A DNA stretch of 64,000 nucleotides. Origin: Gemmatimonadota bacterium (GTDB taxonomy: Bacteria > Gemmatimonadota > Gemmatimonadetes > Longimicrobiales > Gaopeijiaceae). Positions 47,194 to 55,888 of this stretch are shown here, piece by piece; position 1 is the first letter of the stretch, and every line of letters begins with the position of its first letter. Below the pieces are notes generated by a model, which saw nothing but the letters and a program-made list of their open reading frames with translations, had not been told where the DNA came from and did no database searches. Location of the stretch: NCBI GenBank assembly GCA_022826005.1, contig JAJDVT010000141.1, positions 1 through 64,000 on the forward strand. The letters run 5' to 3'. The translations under genes were made by a program, and so were the position numbers.

Positions 47194-50100
47194 CGACGTT
47201 TCGCGTGCCCCGCCGGGTAACCGAGGTGAAGATCGGTCCGGTCTCGTCCATTGAGCCTCGAGCAACCTTGCCGGCTGATCCCGTTCCGTTGGCCGACTGG
47301 CGGACATCGGCGGCATTTGTGTTGCTCGGTGAGCCCGGATCGGGAAAGACCACGGCGTTCGAGATGGAATGCGAGGCCGACCGGGGGAGCAACCGAACGG
47401 TGAGCGCCAGGGATTTCACGGAATTGGAGGTAGGGAGCCACCCCGAGTGGCGTGGGAAGACCCTCTTTATCGACGGGCTCGACGAAATACGAATGGCATC
47501 GAGCAACTGGCGCAGGCCGCTGGACCGCATCCGGAAACGCCTGGACGAACTCGGACACCCGCCCTTTCGCCTTTCGTGCAGGGCTGGCGAATGGCTCGGC
47601 GAGGACGATGCCGCCGCACTCGGGAGGCTCGGCTCGTACCAGGAATTGGTCGTACTCCGTTTGGAGCCCCTGGACGAAGAAGAGATCCGTATCCTGCTGG
47701 AAGAGAGCGTTGGGCAATCGCGGGCCAGCGAGTTCATGAATGCCGCCCAGGAGCACGACCTGTTCGGTTTGCTCCAGCATCCGCTGCACCTCGAGCTGCT
47801 ACTCGAAGCCGACATTGTGAAGAGTGGAATCGCCACTCGGCGCGGCCTGTTCGAGTCAGCTTGCCGGGCGATGATACGCGAGAAGAACCCGGCCCACCGC
47901 GCCGCGAGGCGGGGGACACCTCATCCCACCGAGACCGCGTTGCTGAACGCGAGCGGGCGACTCAGCGCCCTGAGCCTTCTGACCGATACTCCGGGATGGT
48001 CGGTCGATCCGGCAGAGCCGATTCGCGGGTATCCGGCGCTCCGTGAGATCGAGGATGCGGATTCCTGTGTCGCCCCCGAGGAATTGGACGGCGCGCTGCG
48101 CACTCGGCTCTTTGGCATGACTCCAGCCGGCCGTTTCGAGCCGCTGCATCGACAGGTCGCGGAGTTCCTCGGGGGCCGATTCCTGGGTCGGCAGGTCGAC
48201 AGTGGCAACATCTCGTGCGCCCGGATGCGCGCGCTCCTGGCGGGTGGCGACGGTGCACCTGCCCCGTCGCTACGCGGTCTCGCGGCTTGGATAGCCGTCC
48301 ATAGCCGAAAGGCTCGTCCTTCCCTGATCCGTGACGATCCGGTTGGGGTGGCCAGTTACGGCGATTCTTCGGAGTTCCCTCTGCAGGATCAGCGGCAACT
48401 GGTGTCCAACCTTCGCGAGCGGGCGCGTGAGATCGACATCTGGCAGTGGCCGCCGGCCGCCCTGACATCGCTGGCCACCGCCGGAGCCCTTCCGATCGTC
48501 AGGGAACTGATTTCCGCCCCAGAGCGTGACAACGCGACTCAGTCGCTCGCATACCTGGCGATGCGCGCCATCGCCCACACCGACGGTTCGTGCATTCCGC
48601 GAGATCTTCGGGCCCCGCTGCTGGACGTGGTACACGATCCGCGCTGGTGGCCGGGTACGCGGGCTGCCGCCCTGAAAGCCTGGGTCGGAAACTCATCCCA
48701 TGGCGGACATCATATCGAGGAAGCTCCAGGACTCCTCGAGGACATTCGAAACAGGAGAATCGAAGATCCGAGGGGAAGCCTGACCGGCATCCTGCTGGGC
48801 CATCTATACCCGACCCACACTGCGCCGGAAGCGATTTGGGACTTCGCGCGACCGGCCCCACCTAATCCGATTGGCAGCGGACACCAGGAATTCTGGCTTT
48901 ACGAGCTTCCACGACTCTCCGAAGAAGAGGGCCTGCTGGCAGAGGTTCTCGACACCTTGTGTCAATGGCTGGACGGTAGGCCAGGTGGTATTGGCGACTA
49001 CACCACTCGCGACGGTGTTGCGAAGATGTTCGCCCGCGCCCTGGAACGGCATGGCGACGACATCGAAATCGAACGGTTGTACGCCTGGCTCAGGGTGGCC
49101 CTGCCCTGGATGCGGAACAAGAGCGATTTGGAAAGGTTAAGGATGATTCGACATCGTTTCGGTGTGGGCGCGCCGGAGGAGGACCTCAGAGCGAACACCA
49201 ACGCCTGGCTCAGGGAACGCCCATCGACCCAGAGAGCCCTGATGCTGGAGATCGTTCGCCGCCAGGATGACGATGATATCATCGTCCCGGCGGAGCCTGT
49301 CTCGCCCACCGGCTCGCTGACCCTGAACGACGTACTCGCCGACGCTCCGGTCGGGGACTTCGCGCCGTGGTTCCTGGAACAAGCCGTATCGCTGTCGCAG
49401 TCCCGTCCGCGGCTGGCGTGTCACATGCTGGGCCGGACCGGCATTGGTACGCGCACGTTGGCGCAACTCCTGGACGAACGCCGCATGCCGTGGGAGCAGA
49501 AAGCGGACCGGGACACCTCGCCGGAGGCCCCGGCGGAGCCCGACGGCCTCACCCTTGACGAGGTCCGCGCTCGCATTTCCGGGAACCCGCCGCTCGAGGA
49601 GTGCCTTGAATCGCTATTGGCGCCGGTCCCGCGGGGGAACCCGCGGCACCCGCTTGTCCTGAAGCGGGAGCGCAAGCGGAAGGAATGGATCGAATGGGTG
49701 CGGGAGCAGGCCGACGCACTGGGCTGCGGCCAGGGTCCTCCAGCTGTGTACCACGATGTTGCAAGGGCCTATCTGGGCGTGAACACGTCGGTGAGGGGCG
49801 ACACACCGGAAGCGCGATTGCGCGATCTGTTCCTTGGCGACCGGGAGTTGTCGCAGGTGGCGCTGGACGGACTGCGGCAGGTGAACCGCCGAACCGATCT
49901 CCCAACTCTGGACGACCTTATCGATCTCGAAGCGAACGGGAGGGTCTCCTATTTCATTCTTCCGCTGCTCGCGGCTCTCGATGAAGAGGAGCGGACGGTT
50001 ACCGAAGGCGGGGCACGCCTGGCGGGAGATGCGTTGCAACGGGCGCTCGCGGCGTTCTTCTTCGCCAGGGGATACGAGACCGCAGAGCCGGCCTGGTATC

Positions 50101-51446
50101 GACGGGCGCTCGGATCTGATCCCGAAGACGTGGCCGAAGCGTTCGTCACGGTGTACCGGTCGCGAGCCGGCCAATCCTCAGGCGTGGACAGTCATTTGCG
50201 GGCCCTGACCGGCGCCGGATCGCATGCGGAAGTCGCCCGTATGGCGCTCCCGAGACTGTTGAAGTCGTTTCCCGCGAAGGCCACGGCGCACCAGGTATTC
50301 CAACTGGATCATCTGATTCCGGCGGCTTTGGAGCGTCTTGACCGGGACGAGCTGGCGTCGATCGTCCACCGCAAGCTCGAATTGTCCAGCTTGCGAGTCG
50401 GGCACCGGGTTCGCTGGCTGGCAACCGGCATGTTGCTTGGCGACTCGTTGCTCGCGGAACAACTGAACCGCTTCCTGGCCGATGGCAGGGACGGTCGGGT
50501 GCGTGAGTTCGCGGCCTTTCTCAAGGTGCGCGAGGTTGCGCAGCGAGTCGGGTCGCTACCGGACCGGTCGTTGGCGATGATTGTCAGCAGTCTTGGCGGA
50601 TACTTCGCTCCAGCCTCTGGGGGCGTTTCAGGCTACATGTCTCAAGAGGCGGATGAAGCACTTCAGGCCGACGGCCTTGTCCGCACGGCTCTCGAAGCTC
50701 TTTCGTGGTTCCCGTCCCCGGAGGCCACGCAACTGATCGAGTCCCTGCTTGATGATGAGGATCTTGCCGCGTGGCGGGAGCCGGTCGCCGAGGCGCTCGA
50801 TGCCCAAAGGGTCGTCCGGCTGGACGCGGAATTCGAGCCGCCGACGATCCGGGATGTAGTGAGCGTTCTGAAGGGCGGCAGGCCGGCTGGCGCGGCGGAT
50901 CTCGCCGCGCTGGTAGGGGACGGAATCCTGGCGGTCGGTGAGCAGGTGCGGGACGGTGACGCCGATCTTTGGCGCCATTTCTGGAGCGAAGGAAAACACG
51001 GAAAGCCGGAGACGCCCAAGATCGAACCCTCCTGCGAGCTGGCACTCCTCGCCGCTTTGCGTCCTCAACTCCCGGAACGGGTACGAGTGGATTCGGAGGC
51101 GAGGCATGCGGGCGGCAGGCGCGCCGACTTGCAGGTCTCCTTCGGCGATTTCGCCGTGCCGGTCGAGACGAAGATGAGCTCGAGCCGCGACTTGTGGACG
51201 GGCGTCACCGATCAACTGATCCCCCGCTATACCCGCGACCCGAGATCGGACGGTTACGGCATCTACGTCGTGTTCTGGCACGGGCCGGACCATGCGAAGA
51301 GCCCGACCCCGAAAGGCAGACCGGCCCGGACACCCGACGAGCTGCAGAACCGTTTGACGCAACAGTTGCCGGCCGAAGCACAGCGGAAGGTGTCGGTGAT
51401 CGTGCTGGATGTAAGTCCGCCGTCAAGAGGACATGACATTATGTAA
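47190..51446 (+). CDS. large STAND/NACHT-like NTPase with C-terminal PD-(D/E)xK-like nuclease
   Basis: A 1,418-residue protein. The N-terminal NTPase has Walker A GEPGSGKTT (47-55), Walker B LFIDGLDEIR (92-101), the DGLDE form typical of NACHT proteins, and FRLSCRAGEW (126-135). About 1,100 residues of helical, repeat-like sequence follow. The C-terminus has RADLQVSFGDFAVPVETK, giving Asp1313 and Glu1326-x-Lys1328, then TDQLIPRYTRDPRSDGYGIY with Gln1342 and Tyr1347. That arrangement fits a restriction-like nuclease core. NTPase first and effector last is the reverse of Avs proteins. Function is inferred to be defence; I know no characterised match. It overlaps the ATPase gene by 4 bp. Confidence 0.88.
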   Translation: MTTFRVPRRVTEVKIGPVSSIEPRATLPADPVPLADWRTSAAFVLLGEPGSGKTTAFEMECEADRGSNRTVSARDFTELEVGSHPEWRGKTLFIDGLDEIRMASSNWRRPLDRIRKRLDELGHPPFRLSCRAGEWLGEDDAAALGRLGSYQELVVLRLEPLDEEEIRILLEESVGQSRASEFMNAAQEHDLFGLLQHPLHLELLLEADIVKSGIATRRGLFESACRAMIREKNPAHRAARRGTPHPTETALLNASGRLSALSLLTDTPGWSVDPAEPIRGYPALREIEDADSCVAPEELDGALRTRLFGMTPAGRFEPLHRQVAEFLGGRFLGRQVDSGNISCARMRALLAGGDGAPAPSLRGLAAWIAVHSRKARPSLIRDDPVGVASYGDSSEFPLQDQRQLVSNLRERAREIDIWQWPPAALTSLATAGALPIVRELISAPERDNATQSLAYLAMRAIAHTDGSCIPRDLRAPLLDVVHDPRWWPGTRAAALKAWVGNSSHGGHHIEEAPGLLEDIRNRRIEDPRGSLTGILLGHLYPTHTAPEAIWDFARPAPPNPIGSGHQEFWLYELPRLSEEEGLLAEVLDTLCQWLDGRPGGIGDYTTRDGVAKMFARALERHGDDIEIERLYAWLRVALPWMRNKSDLERLRMIRHRFGVGAPEEDLRANTNAWLRERPSTQRALMLEIVRRQDDDDIIVPAEPVSPTGSLTLNDVLADAPVGDFAPWFLEQAVSLSQSRPRLACHMLGRTGIGTRTLAQLLDERRMPWEQKADRDTSPEAPAEPDGLTLDEVRARISGNPPLEECLESLLAPVPRGNPRHPLVLKRERKRKEWIEWVREQADALGCGQGPPAVYHDVARAYLGVNTSVRGDTPEARLRDLFLGDRELSQVALDGLRQVNRRTDLPTLDDLIDLEANGRVSYFILPLLAALDEEERTVTEGGARLAGDALQRALAAFFFARGYETAEPAWYRRALGSDPEDVAEAFVTVYRSRAGQSSGVDSHLRALTGAGSHAEVARMALPRLLKSFPAKATAHQVFQLDHLIPAALERLDRDELASIVHRKLELSSLRVGHRVRWLATGMLLGDSLLAEQLNRFLADGRDGRVREFAAFLKVREVAQRVGSLPDRSLAMIVSSLGGYFAPASGGVSGYMSQEADEALQADGLVRTALEALSWFPSPEATQLIESLLDDEDLAAWREPVAEALDAQRVVRLDAEFEPPTIRDVVSVLKGGRPAGAADLAALVGDGILAVGEQVRDGDADLWRHFWSEGKHGKPETPKIEPSCELALLAALRPQLPERVRVDSEARHAGGRRADLQVSFGDFAVPVETKMSSSRDLWTGVTDQLIPRYTRDPRSDGYGIYVVFWHGPDHAKSPTPKGRPARTPDELQNRLTQQLPAEAQRKVSVIVLDVSPPSRGHDIM

Positions 51447-51459
51447 TGTCGACTTCACA
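51421..51459. promoter_or_regulatory. 39-bp double-dyad element, copy D (end of STAND gene / SDR scar)
   Basis: Arms are CGTCAA (51421), ATGACA (51433), TGTAAT (51442) and TTCACA (51454), with spacers of 6, 3 and 6 bp. The stop codon of the STAND gene lies in the third arm. From 51442 on, the sequence is identical to copy C for over 20 bases, so the right half came with SDR-derived DNA. Confidence 0.7.
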
Positions 51460-51583
51460 AGTGAAGTGTTCGGAGGGCGGATGCCGCGCGCAGCAGCGCA
51501 GCGACGATCTGCACGGGCGAAGGCCACACCGACGACGAGGTCGACCGGGTGCCGGGCTTCAACTGCAACCTCTCCTGGCCCGG
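51442..51583 (+). pseudogene. SDR gene scar 1 (start region, internal patches, 3' flank)
   Basis: Four patches match the SDR locus in the same order. Positions 51442-51462 equal 44936-44956. Positions 51483-51526 match 45087-45130 (38 of 44 identical by eye), 51527-51563 match 45269-45305 (34 of 37), and 51564-51579 match 45783-45798 downstream of the SDR stop. The pieces between are missing. This is a decayed, internally deleted duplicate of the SDR gene with its element and 3' flank. Confidence 0.75.
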
Positions 51584-51659
51584 GAACCATCCCACTCCTG
51601 AGCGTTCCAGGGCCGGTCGACCGGCCCATCGCAGAAAACCCCGGGAAGCGAGCCCGCGA

Positions 51660-52952
51660 ATGATGCCGATCACAGGCCCAACCCCAATCCTCCCCCGCAT
51701 CTTTCCCTCGCTGGCCCTGATCCTCTCGGCCGCGTGCACCGACTCCGGCCCGGCGGTTGCGCCTGCCACGGGCGTCGTGGTCACCGATTCGGCGGACATC
51801 GAGCTCGTCGAGGTCGGCGCGGAGGTGCTCGACACACTGCCGGAGTGGACCTTCTCCCCGGAGCCGATGCTCACCATCGGGCGGACAACCGGAGAAGATC
51901 CCTATCTGTTTGCGAGCATCCAGGACGCGTTCAGACTTCGGTCCGGGGAATTCGTGGTAGTCGAGGGATTCGACTTCGAGTTTCGGGTCTTCGGTGCGGA
52001 CGGGCTGCATCGCAGGAGTTTCGGCGGACGAGGCGAGGGCCCGGGCGAGTTCGGGGAAATCGTGGGGCTGCGCAAACGGACGCAGGGGGGTATCGCCGTC
52101 GCCGACAACAGGCTGCGGAGGGTCACGGTGTTCGACGATAAGGGCGCCGTGTCCGCGATCTGGCAGACGGTCTGTCCTGCCGATGGCTGGTACTTCGATG
52201 GTATTTCGCTCTGCTATTTCGGCGGTTTCACCGGCGATGGCGCGGTCTTCTGGTATGGATCCCGTCGTGCCGAGGGATCCCGGCCCCGAATCGACGAGGG
52301 CGCGGTGCAAAGGACTCCCGGGGGCACGCGCTTCCTGGCACTGGCATCCGGTGACAGCACCCTGGTTGTCGACTCCGTTTCTGCGCGCGGCCACGTCCGG
52401 ATCGTGCAATCGCTCGATGGCACGCCAGCCCTGTGGAGCGTTCCGGAGATCTTCGAGCCCGAGGGTCTCTGGGCCTTCGGCCCCCGTTCGGTGGCGCTCG
52501 GCGAGTCGTCCGGCTTCGAGATCAGGCTGCGTGACTCTTCCGGTGAATTGCGGCGGGTTCTGCGTGTGGACAGGGAGCCGGAATTCGTGACTTCGGCGCA
52601 GATCGACGCGATCAGGGCACTCACGGGGACGCCTGCCAGCATCAGCCCCAGGGAACTGGCGCTGCAGTATCTGGACGAGGTCCAGCCTGGCGGACAGATC
52701 CCCTTTTTCAGCGAGCTGCGGTTCGACGATGCCGGGCGCCTGTGGGTCGCCGACTACGTGCCCCCGCGGGTGCTGCTGGTCCCGGACACGACCTGGTGGA
52801 CCGTCTTTGACGAGGACGCGCTTCCGCTGGCCCGCGTGGCGACGGGCCGTTCCGACAACATCCTCGAGCTCGGCGAGAATCACATCCTCCTCCGCGAGAC
52901 GGACGAGATGGATGTCCAGCGGGTGGCGATGTACCGGATCGAGCGGGAGTAG
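51660..52952 (+). CDS. six-bladed beta-propeller lipoprotein
   Basis: A 430-residue lipoprotein. The signal ends in LALILSAAC, with the lipobox cysteine. The body has NHL/TolB-like propeller blades: FRVFGADGLHRRSFGGRGEG, PGEFGEIVGL, GGIAVADNRLRRVTVFDDKG and RLWVADYVPPRVLLV. The GEGPGEF motif is characteristic of 6-bladed propeller proteins common in Bacteroidota and Gemmatimonadota. It has no catalytic residues I can see and is probably a surface or periplasmic binding protein. The ATG at 51660 (with a second at 51663) is where the signal starts. It sits between two SDR scars. Confidence 0.8.
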   Translation: MMPITGPTPILPRIFPSLALILSAACTDSGPAVAPATGVVVTDSADIELVEVGAEVLDTLPEWTFSPEPMLTIGRTTGEDPYLFASIQDAFRLRSGEFVVVEGFDFEFRVFGADGLHRRSFGGRGEGPGEFGEIVGLRKRTQGGIAVADNRLRRVTVFDDKGAVSAIWQTVCPADGWYFDGISLCYFGGFTGDGAVFWYGSRRAEGSRPRIDEGAVQRTPGGTRFLALASGDSTLVVDSVSARGHVRIVQSLDGTPALWSVPEIFEPEGLWAFGPRSVALGESSGFEIRLRDSSGELRRVLRVDREPEFVTSAQIDAIRALTGTPASISPRELALQYLDEVQPGGQIPFFSELRFDDAGRLWVADYVPPRVLLVPDTTWWTVFDEDALPLARVATGRSDNILELGENHILLRETDEMDVQRVAMYRIERE

Positions 52953-53036
52953 CGCGGAGTTCAGGAAGACGCCGTTGCGGCCACGCCTGGCAAGACGGCG
53001 GGGCGTCCCGCGGTTGACTCGCAATGCGTCGAGGAG

Positions 53037-53105
53037 AACACGGAGGCCGCGCGCAGATCGCTCCTCGACTACACCGACGACGAGATCGACCGGGTGCTGG
53101 GTCTC
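53037..53105 (+). pseudogene. SDR gene scar 2
   Basis: Positions 53037-53056 match 45078-45097 of the SDR gene (19 of 20) and 53059-53105 match 45256-45302 (45 of 47). About 158 bp of the gene between the patches are missing. The deletion joint differs from scar 1, so the two scars arose independently or diverged by further deletion. Confidence 0.7.
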
Positions 53106-53106
53106 C

Positions 53107-53146
53107 TTGAGGCGAAACGCACTTGAGGCGAAACTTGAGGCGAAAC
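53107..53146 (+). repeat. three copies of TTGAGGCGAAAC
   Basis: Copies at 53107-53118, 53123-53134 and 53135-53146. The last two are directly adjacent; the first is separated by GCAC. They begin exactly where SDR scar 2 ends. Confidence 0.7.
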
Positions 53147-53259
53147 GCAGTCTTGATGCCTCGCCTGAAACGACCGAACTTGGTAACTGGTCTGCGGCGG
53201 ATTCCGCGAGCCGCGAAGGAACAAGTGGCTTGCCTCATTGTCATCGTGGAGTTGACGTA

Positions 53260-53622
53260 ATGGAGGCTTCAGTCCGACCGGGGACGGGAATCGTCCACGA
53301 CCGTGAACGGCTGGCCGCCCGAATCGGCGTGCCCTTGAACGCCATCAAAGCGTTCTGCGACCGTTGGCAGGTGGCGGAGCTTGCACTGTTCGGCTCGGTC
53401 CTGCGCGAGGACTTTGGACCGGACAGCGACATCGACGTGCTGATCCGTTTCAGGACGGAGCGGACGCCGGGTCTCTTCGGCATCGCCGGGATGGAGCGGG
53501 AACTGGCCGAGTTGCTCGCCCGAAGGGTCGATCTGGTGAACCGCGCCGCGATTGAGGCCAGCCGAAACTACATTCGCCGCAAGGCAATCCTGGACTCCGC
53601 GCGGGTGGTTTATGCCCCGTGA
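53260..53622 (+). CDS. MNT-type minimal nucleotidyltransferase (HEPN-MNT antitoxin)
   Basis: A 120-residue nucleotidyltransferase. FGSVLREDFGPDSDIDVLI shows the Gly45-Ser46 motif and the Asp57/Asp59 metal pair, and VDLVNR supplies the third acidic residue, Asp91. MNT proteins of this type neutralise HEPN ribonuclease toxins, often by adenylylating or phosphorylating a tyrosine in the HEPN. GGAG lies 8 bp before the ATG. The expected HEPN gene begins inside its 3' end at 53612 but is truncated, leaving the antitoxin alone. Confidence 0.85.
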   Translation: MEASVRPGTGIVHDRERLAARIGVPLNAIKAFCDRWQVAELALFGSVLREDFGPDSDIDVLIRFRTERTPGLFGIAGMERELAELLARRVDLVNRAAIEASRNYIRRKAILDSARVVYAP

Positions 53623-53662
53623 CGACTCGGCGTACCTACTGGACATGCTGCTTTCCGCCTGA
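53612..53662 (+). pseudogene. HEPN (DUF86-type) toxin gene, truncated to 16 codons
   Basis: The frame from ATG 53612 overlaps the MNT gene by 11 bases and encodes MPRDDSAYLLDMLLSA, then TGA. This is the usual opening of HEPN/DUF86 toxins, which are normally about 115 residues with an RxxxxH motif. The rest is missing, replaced directly by the start of the S9 peptidase gene at 53672. Confidence 0.65.
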
Positions 53663-53671
53663 GGACCGAGG

Positions 53672-55879
53672 ATGCAACCCATGACCGCGAAGCAAATCAC
53701 ACACACCCTCCGCGTGGCCACCATCCTGGCCATCCCCGCCCTTCACCCACCCCCCGCTACCCCCCAGGTCCCCCCGGCCACGGAAGCCCGCCTCCGCTCC
53801 ATCTTCGAGTCCGGAGACTTCAACGCCCGGTCCTTCCAGGCCACCTGGCTGCCCGACGGGTCCGGATACACGACCCTGGAGTCCCGCCCGGGGGCTTCCG
53901 CGCGGGAACTGGTCCGGTACGACGCCGCCAGCGGCAACCGGACGGTCCTCATCTCCCTCGCCCACCTCACGCAGGCGGGCGCTTCGGAGCCCCTGCGCCT
54001 CTCCGGCTATCAGTTCGCCCCGGACGGGAGCTGGGTGTTGCTCCAGACCAGGGGGGCCGGCGTCTGGATGTTCGAATGGGCCACGTCCACGCTGAAGAGG
54101 GTAGACGGGGGAGGGGGGAACACGATCTCCCCGCAGGGGGACCGGATCCTCTTCACCCGCGACGGCGATCTCCACGTCCACGACCTGGAGACCACCCGGA
54201 CCACGCGCCTGACCCACACCACCGCCCAGTCCGTCTCCAACGGCCGCGCCGCGTGGAGCCCCGACGGCAACCGCGTCGCCTTCGTCCAGTCCGACGCCTC
54301 CGGGGTGCGGATGAGGTCCATGCTGGTCCCCACCGATCCTTCCTATCCCGAACTCCGGGAGGTCCGGTTCGCGAGGGTGGGCGAGACCATCGCCAGGCTC
54401 CGGGTGGGAGTGGTGGACGCCGAGGGCAGGGAAGTCCGCTGGATCTCGATTCCTTCCCCGAACGAGGGCTTCTATCTCGGGCAGGTGAGCTGGGCCGGGA
54501 ATTCCGAGGAGCTGTTGGTGGAGCAGTTCAGCCGGTTCCGCGACGTGCGCGACTTCTTCATCGCCAACGTGAGCACGGGCGAGGTGAGCCGGATCTACCA
54601 CGAGTCCGATCCGGCCTGGGTCATCGCCAGCTATCGCCTCAACGCCGGCCTGGAGTGGATCCGGGGTGGCAAATCCTTCCTCTTCCTGACCGAGAAGGAC
54701 GGGTGGCGGCACTCCTATGTGTACTCGCGTGACGGGCGGGAGGAACGCCTGCTGACCCCGGGCGCCAGCGATGTCATGGAGCGTGGACCGGTCGATGAGC
54801 ATGAGGGCTGGTTCTACTTCATCGCCTCGCCCGACAACGCCACGCAGCGCTACCTCTACCGGGTCCGGCTGGATGGCGCCGAGGCGCCCGAGCGGGTCAC
54901 CCCCGAAAACCAGCCGGGAACCCACTCCTACGACTTCTCTCCCGACCTTCGCTGGGCCTTCCACACCTGGTCCACCTTCGACACCCCGCCGGTCACCGCG
55001 CTGATCAGCCTCCCGGACCACCGCGTCGTTCGCGTCCTGGAGGACAACGACGAGGTGCGGCGCCGGGCCGAAGCCACGATCTCCCACCCCACGGAGTTCC
55101 TGGAGCTGGACATCGGGGACGGTGTGGTGATGGACGTGTGGATGATCAAGCCGCGGGACTTCGATCCTTCCCGCCGGTACCCGGTCTTCATCTACGTCTA
55201 CGGTGAGCCGCACGGCCAGACCGTCCTCGACCGGTGGTCGACCCGGAGCAACTACCATCGCGCCATCGCCGACCTTGGCTATCTGGTCGTGTCGATCGAG
55301 AACCGGGGGACGCCCGCGCCCAAAGGAGCGGAGTGGCGGCGGGCGCCGTTCCCGACGATCGGGGTGCAGTCGACGGAGGAGCATGCGGCGGGAGTCCGCG
55401 AGCTGGGCCGGATGCTCCCCTACGTGGATGTGTCCCGGGTGGGAATCTGGGGATGGAGCGGTGGCGGATCGAACACGCTGAATTCCCTCTTCCGCAGGCC
55501 CGATGTCTACCACGTGGGGATCGCCGTGGTCCCCAAACCCCAGCCGCACCTCTACAACGCCTGGTTCCAGGAGATCTACATGGAGACCCTGGAGACGAAC
55601 CCGGAGGGGTATCGCGTCTCAGCGCCCATCAACTACGCCGAGGGGCTGGAAGGGGACCTGCTCATCATCCACGGAACGGGCGAAACCAACACGCACCTGG
55701 AGATCGTCGAGGGGCTGGTGGACCGACTCGTGGAGCTCGGGAAGAACTTTGACTACTTCACCTACCCCAACCGGAACCATGGGTTGTCGGAGGGGGAAGG
55801 GACGGCGGTCCATCTGCGGATGCTCATGGTGCGGTATCTGCTGGAGCATCTGCCGGCGGGGCCGAATACGGGTGGCTGA
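53672..55879 (+). CDS. dipeptidyl-peptidase IV-like S9 peptidase
   Basis: A 735-residue secreted serine peptidase with an N-terminal hydrophobic signal (VATILAIPALHPPPATPQVP), a beta-propeller domain (residues about 40-480, with WSPDGNRVAFV and FSPDLRWAFHTWSTFDTPPV), and an alpha/beta-hydrolase domain. The nucleophile is Ser596 in GWSGGGS, and the histidine is His703 in NRNHGLSEGEG. The loop with the catalytic Asp (HGTADDN in human DPP4) reads HGTGETN, so Glu671 replaces the aspartate. Either glutamate suffices or activity is changed. The gene lies directly after the truncated HEPN stub. Its N- and C-terminal sequences recur as fragments near 60.8 and 62.5 kb. Confidence 0.88.
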   Translation: MQPMTAKQITHTLRVATILAIPALHPPPATPQVPPATEARLRSIFESGDFNARSFQATWLPDGSGYTTLESRPGASARELVRYDAASGNRTVLISLAHLTQAGASEPLRLSGYQFAPDGSWVLLQTRGAGVWMFEWATSTLKRVDGGGGNTISPQGDRILFTRDGDLHVHDLETTRTTRLTHTTAQSVSNGRAAWSPDGNRVAFVQSDASGVRMRSMLVPTDPSYPELREVRFARVGETIARLRVGVVDAEGREVRWISIPSPNEGFYLGQVSWAGNSEELLVEQFSRFRDVRDFFIANVSTGEVSRIYHESDPAWVIASYRLNAGLEWIRGGKSFLFLTEKDGWRHSYVYSRDGREERLLTPGASDVMERGPVDEHEGWFYFIASPDNATQRYLYRVRLDGAEAPERVTPENQPGTHSYDFSPDLRWAFHTWSTFDTPPVTALISLPDHRVVRVLEDNDEVRRRAEATISHPTEFLELDIGDGVVMDVWMIKPRDFDPSRRYPVFIYVYGEPHGQTVLDRWSTRSNYHRAIADLGYLVVSIENRGTPAPKGAEWRRAPFPTIGVQSTEEHAAGVRELGRMLPYVDVSRVGIWGWSGGGSNTLNSLFRRPDVYHVGIAVVPKPQPHLYNAWFQEIYMETLETNPEGYRVSAPINYAEGLEGDLLIIHGTGETNTHLEIVEGLVDRLVELGKNFDYFTYPNRNHGLSEGEGTAVHLRMLMVRYLLEHLPAGPNTGG

Positions 55880-55888
55880 ATCAGTCGC

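Larger units (their letters stand above)
52953..53259. other. 307-bp spacer holding SDR scar 2 and a 12-bp triplicate
   Basis: No gene is supported here. It holds the SDR-derived scar at 53037-53105, the three TTGAGGCGAAAC copies at 53107-53146, and the ribosome-binding site GGAG at 53248 for the nucleotidyltransferase. The remainder shows no recognisable structure. Confidence 0.6.
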
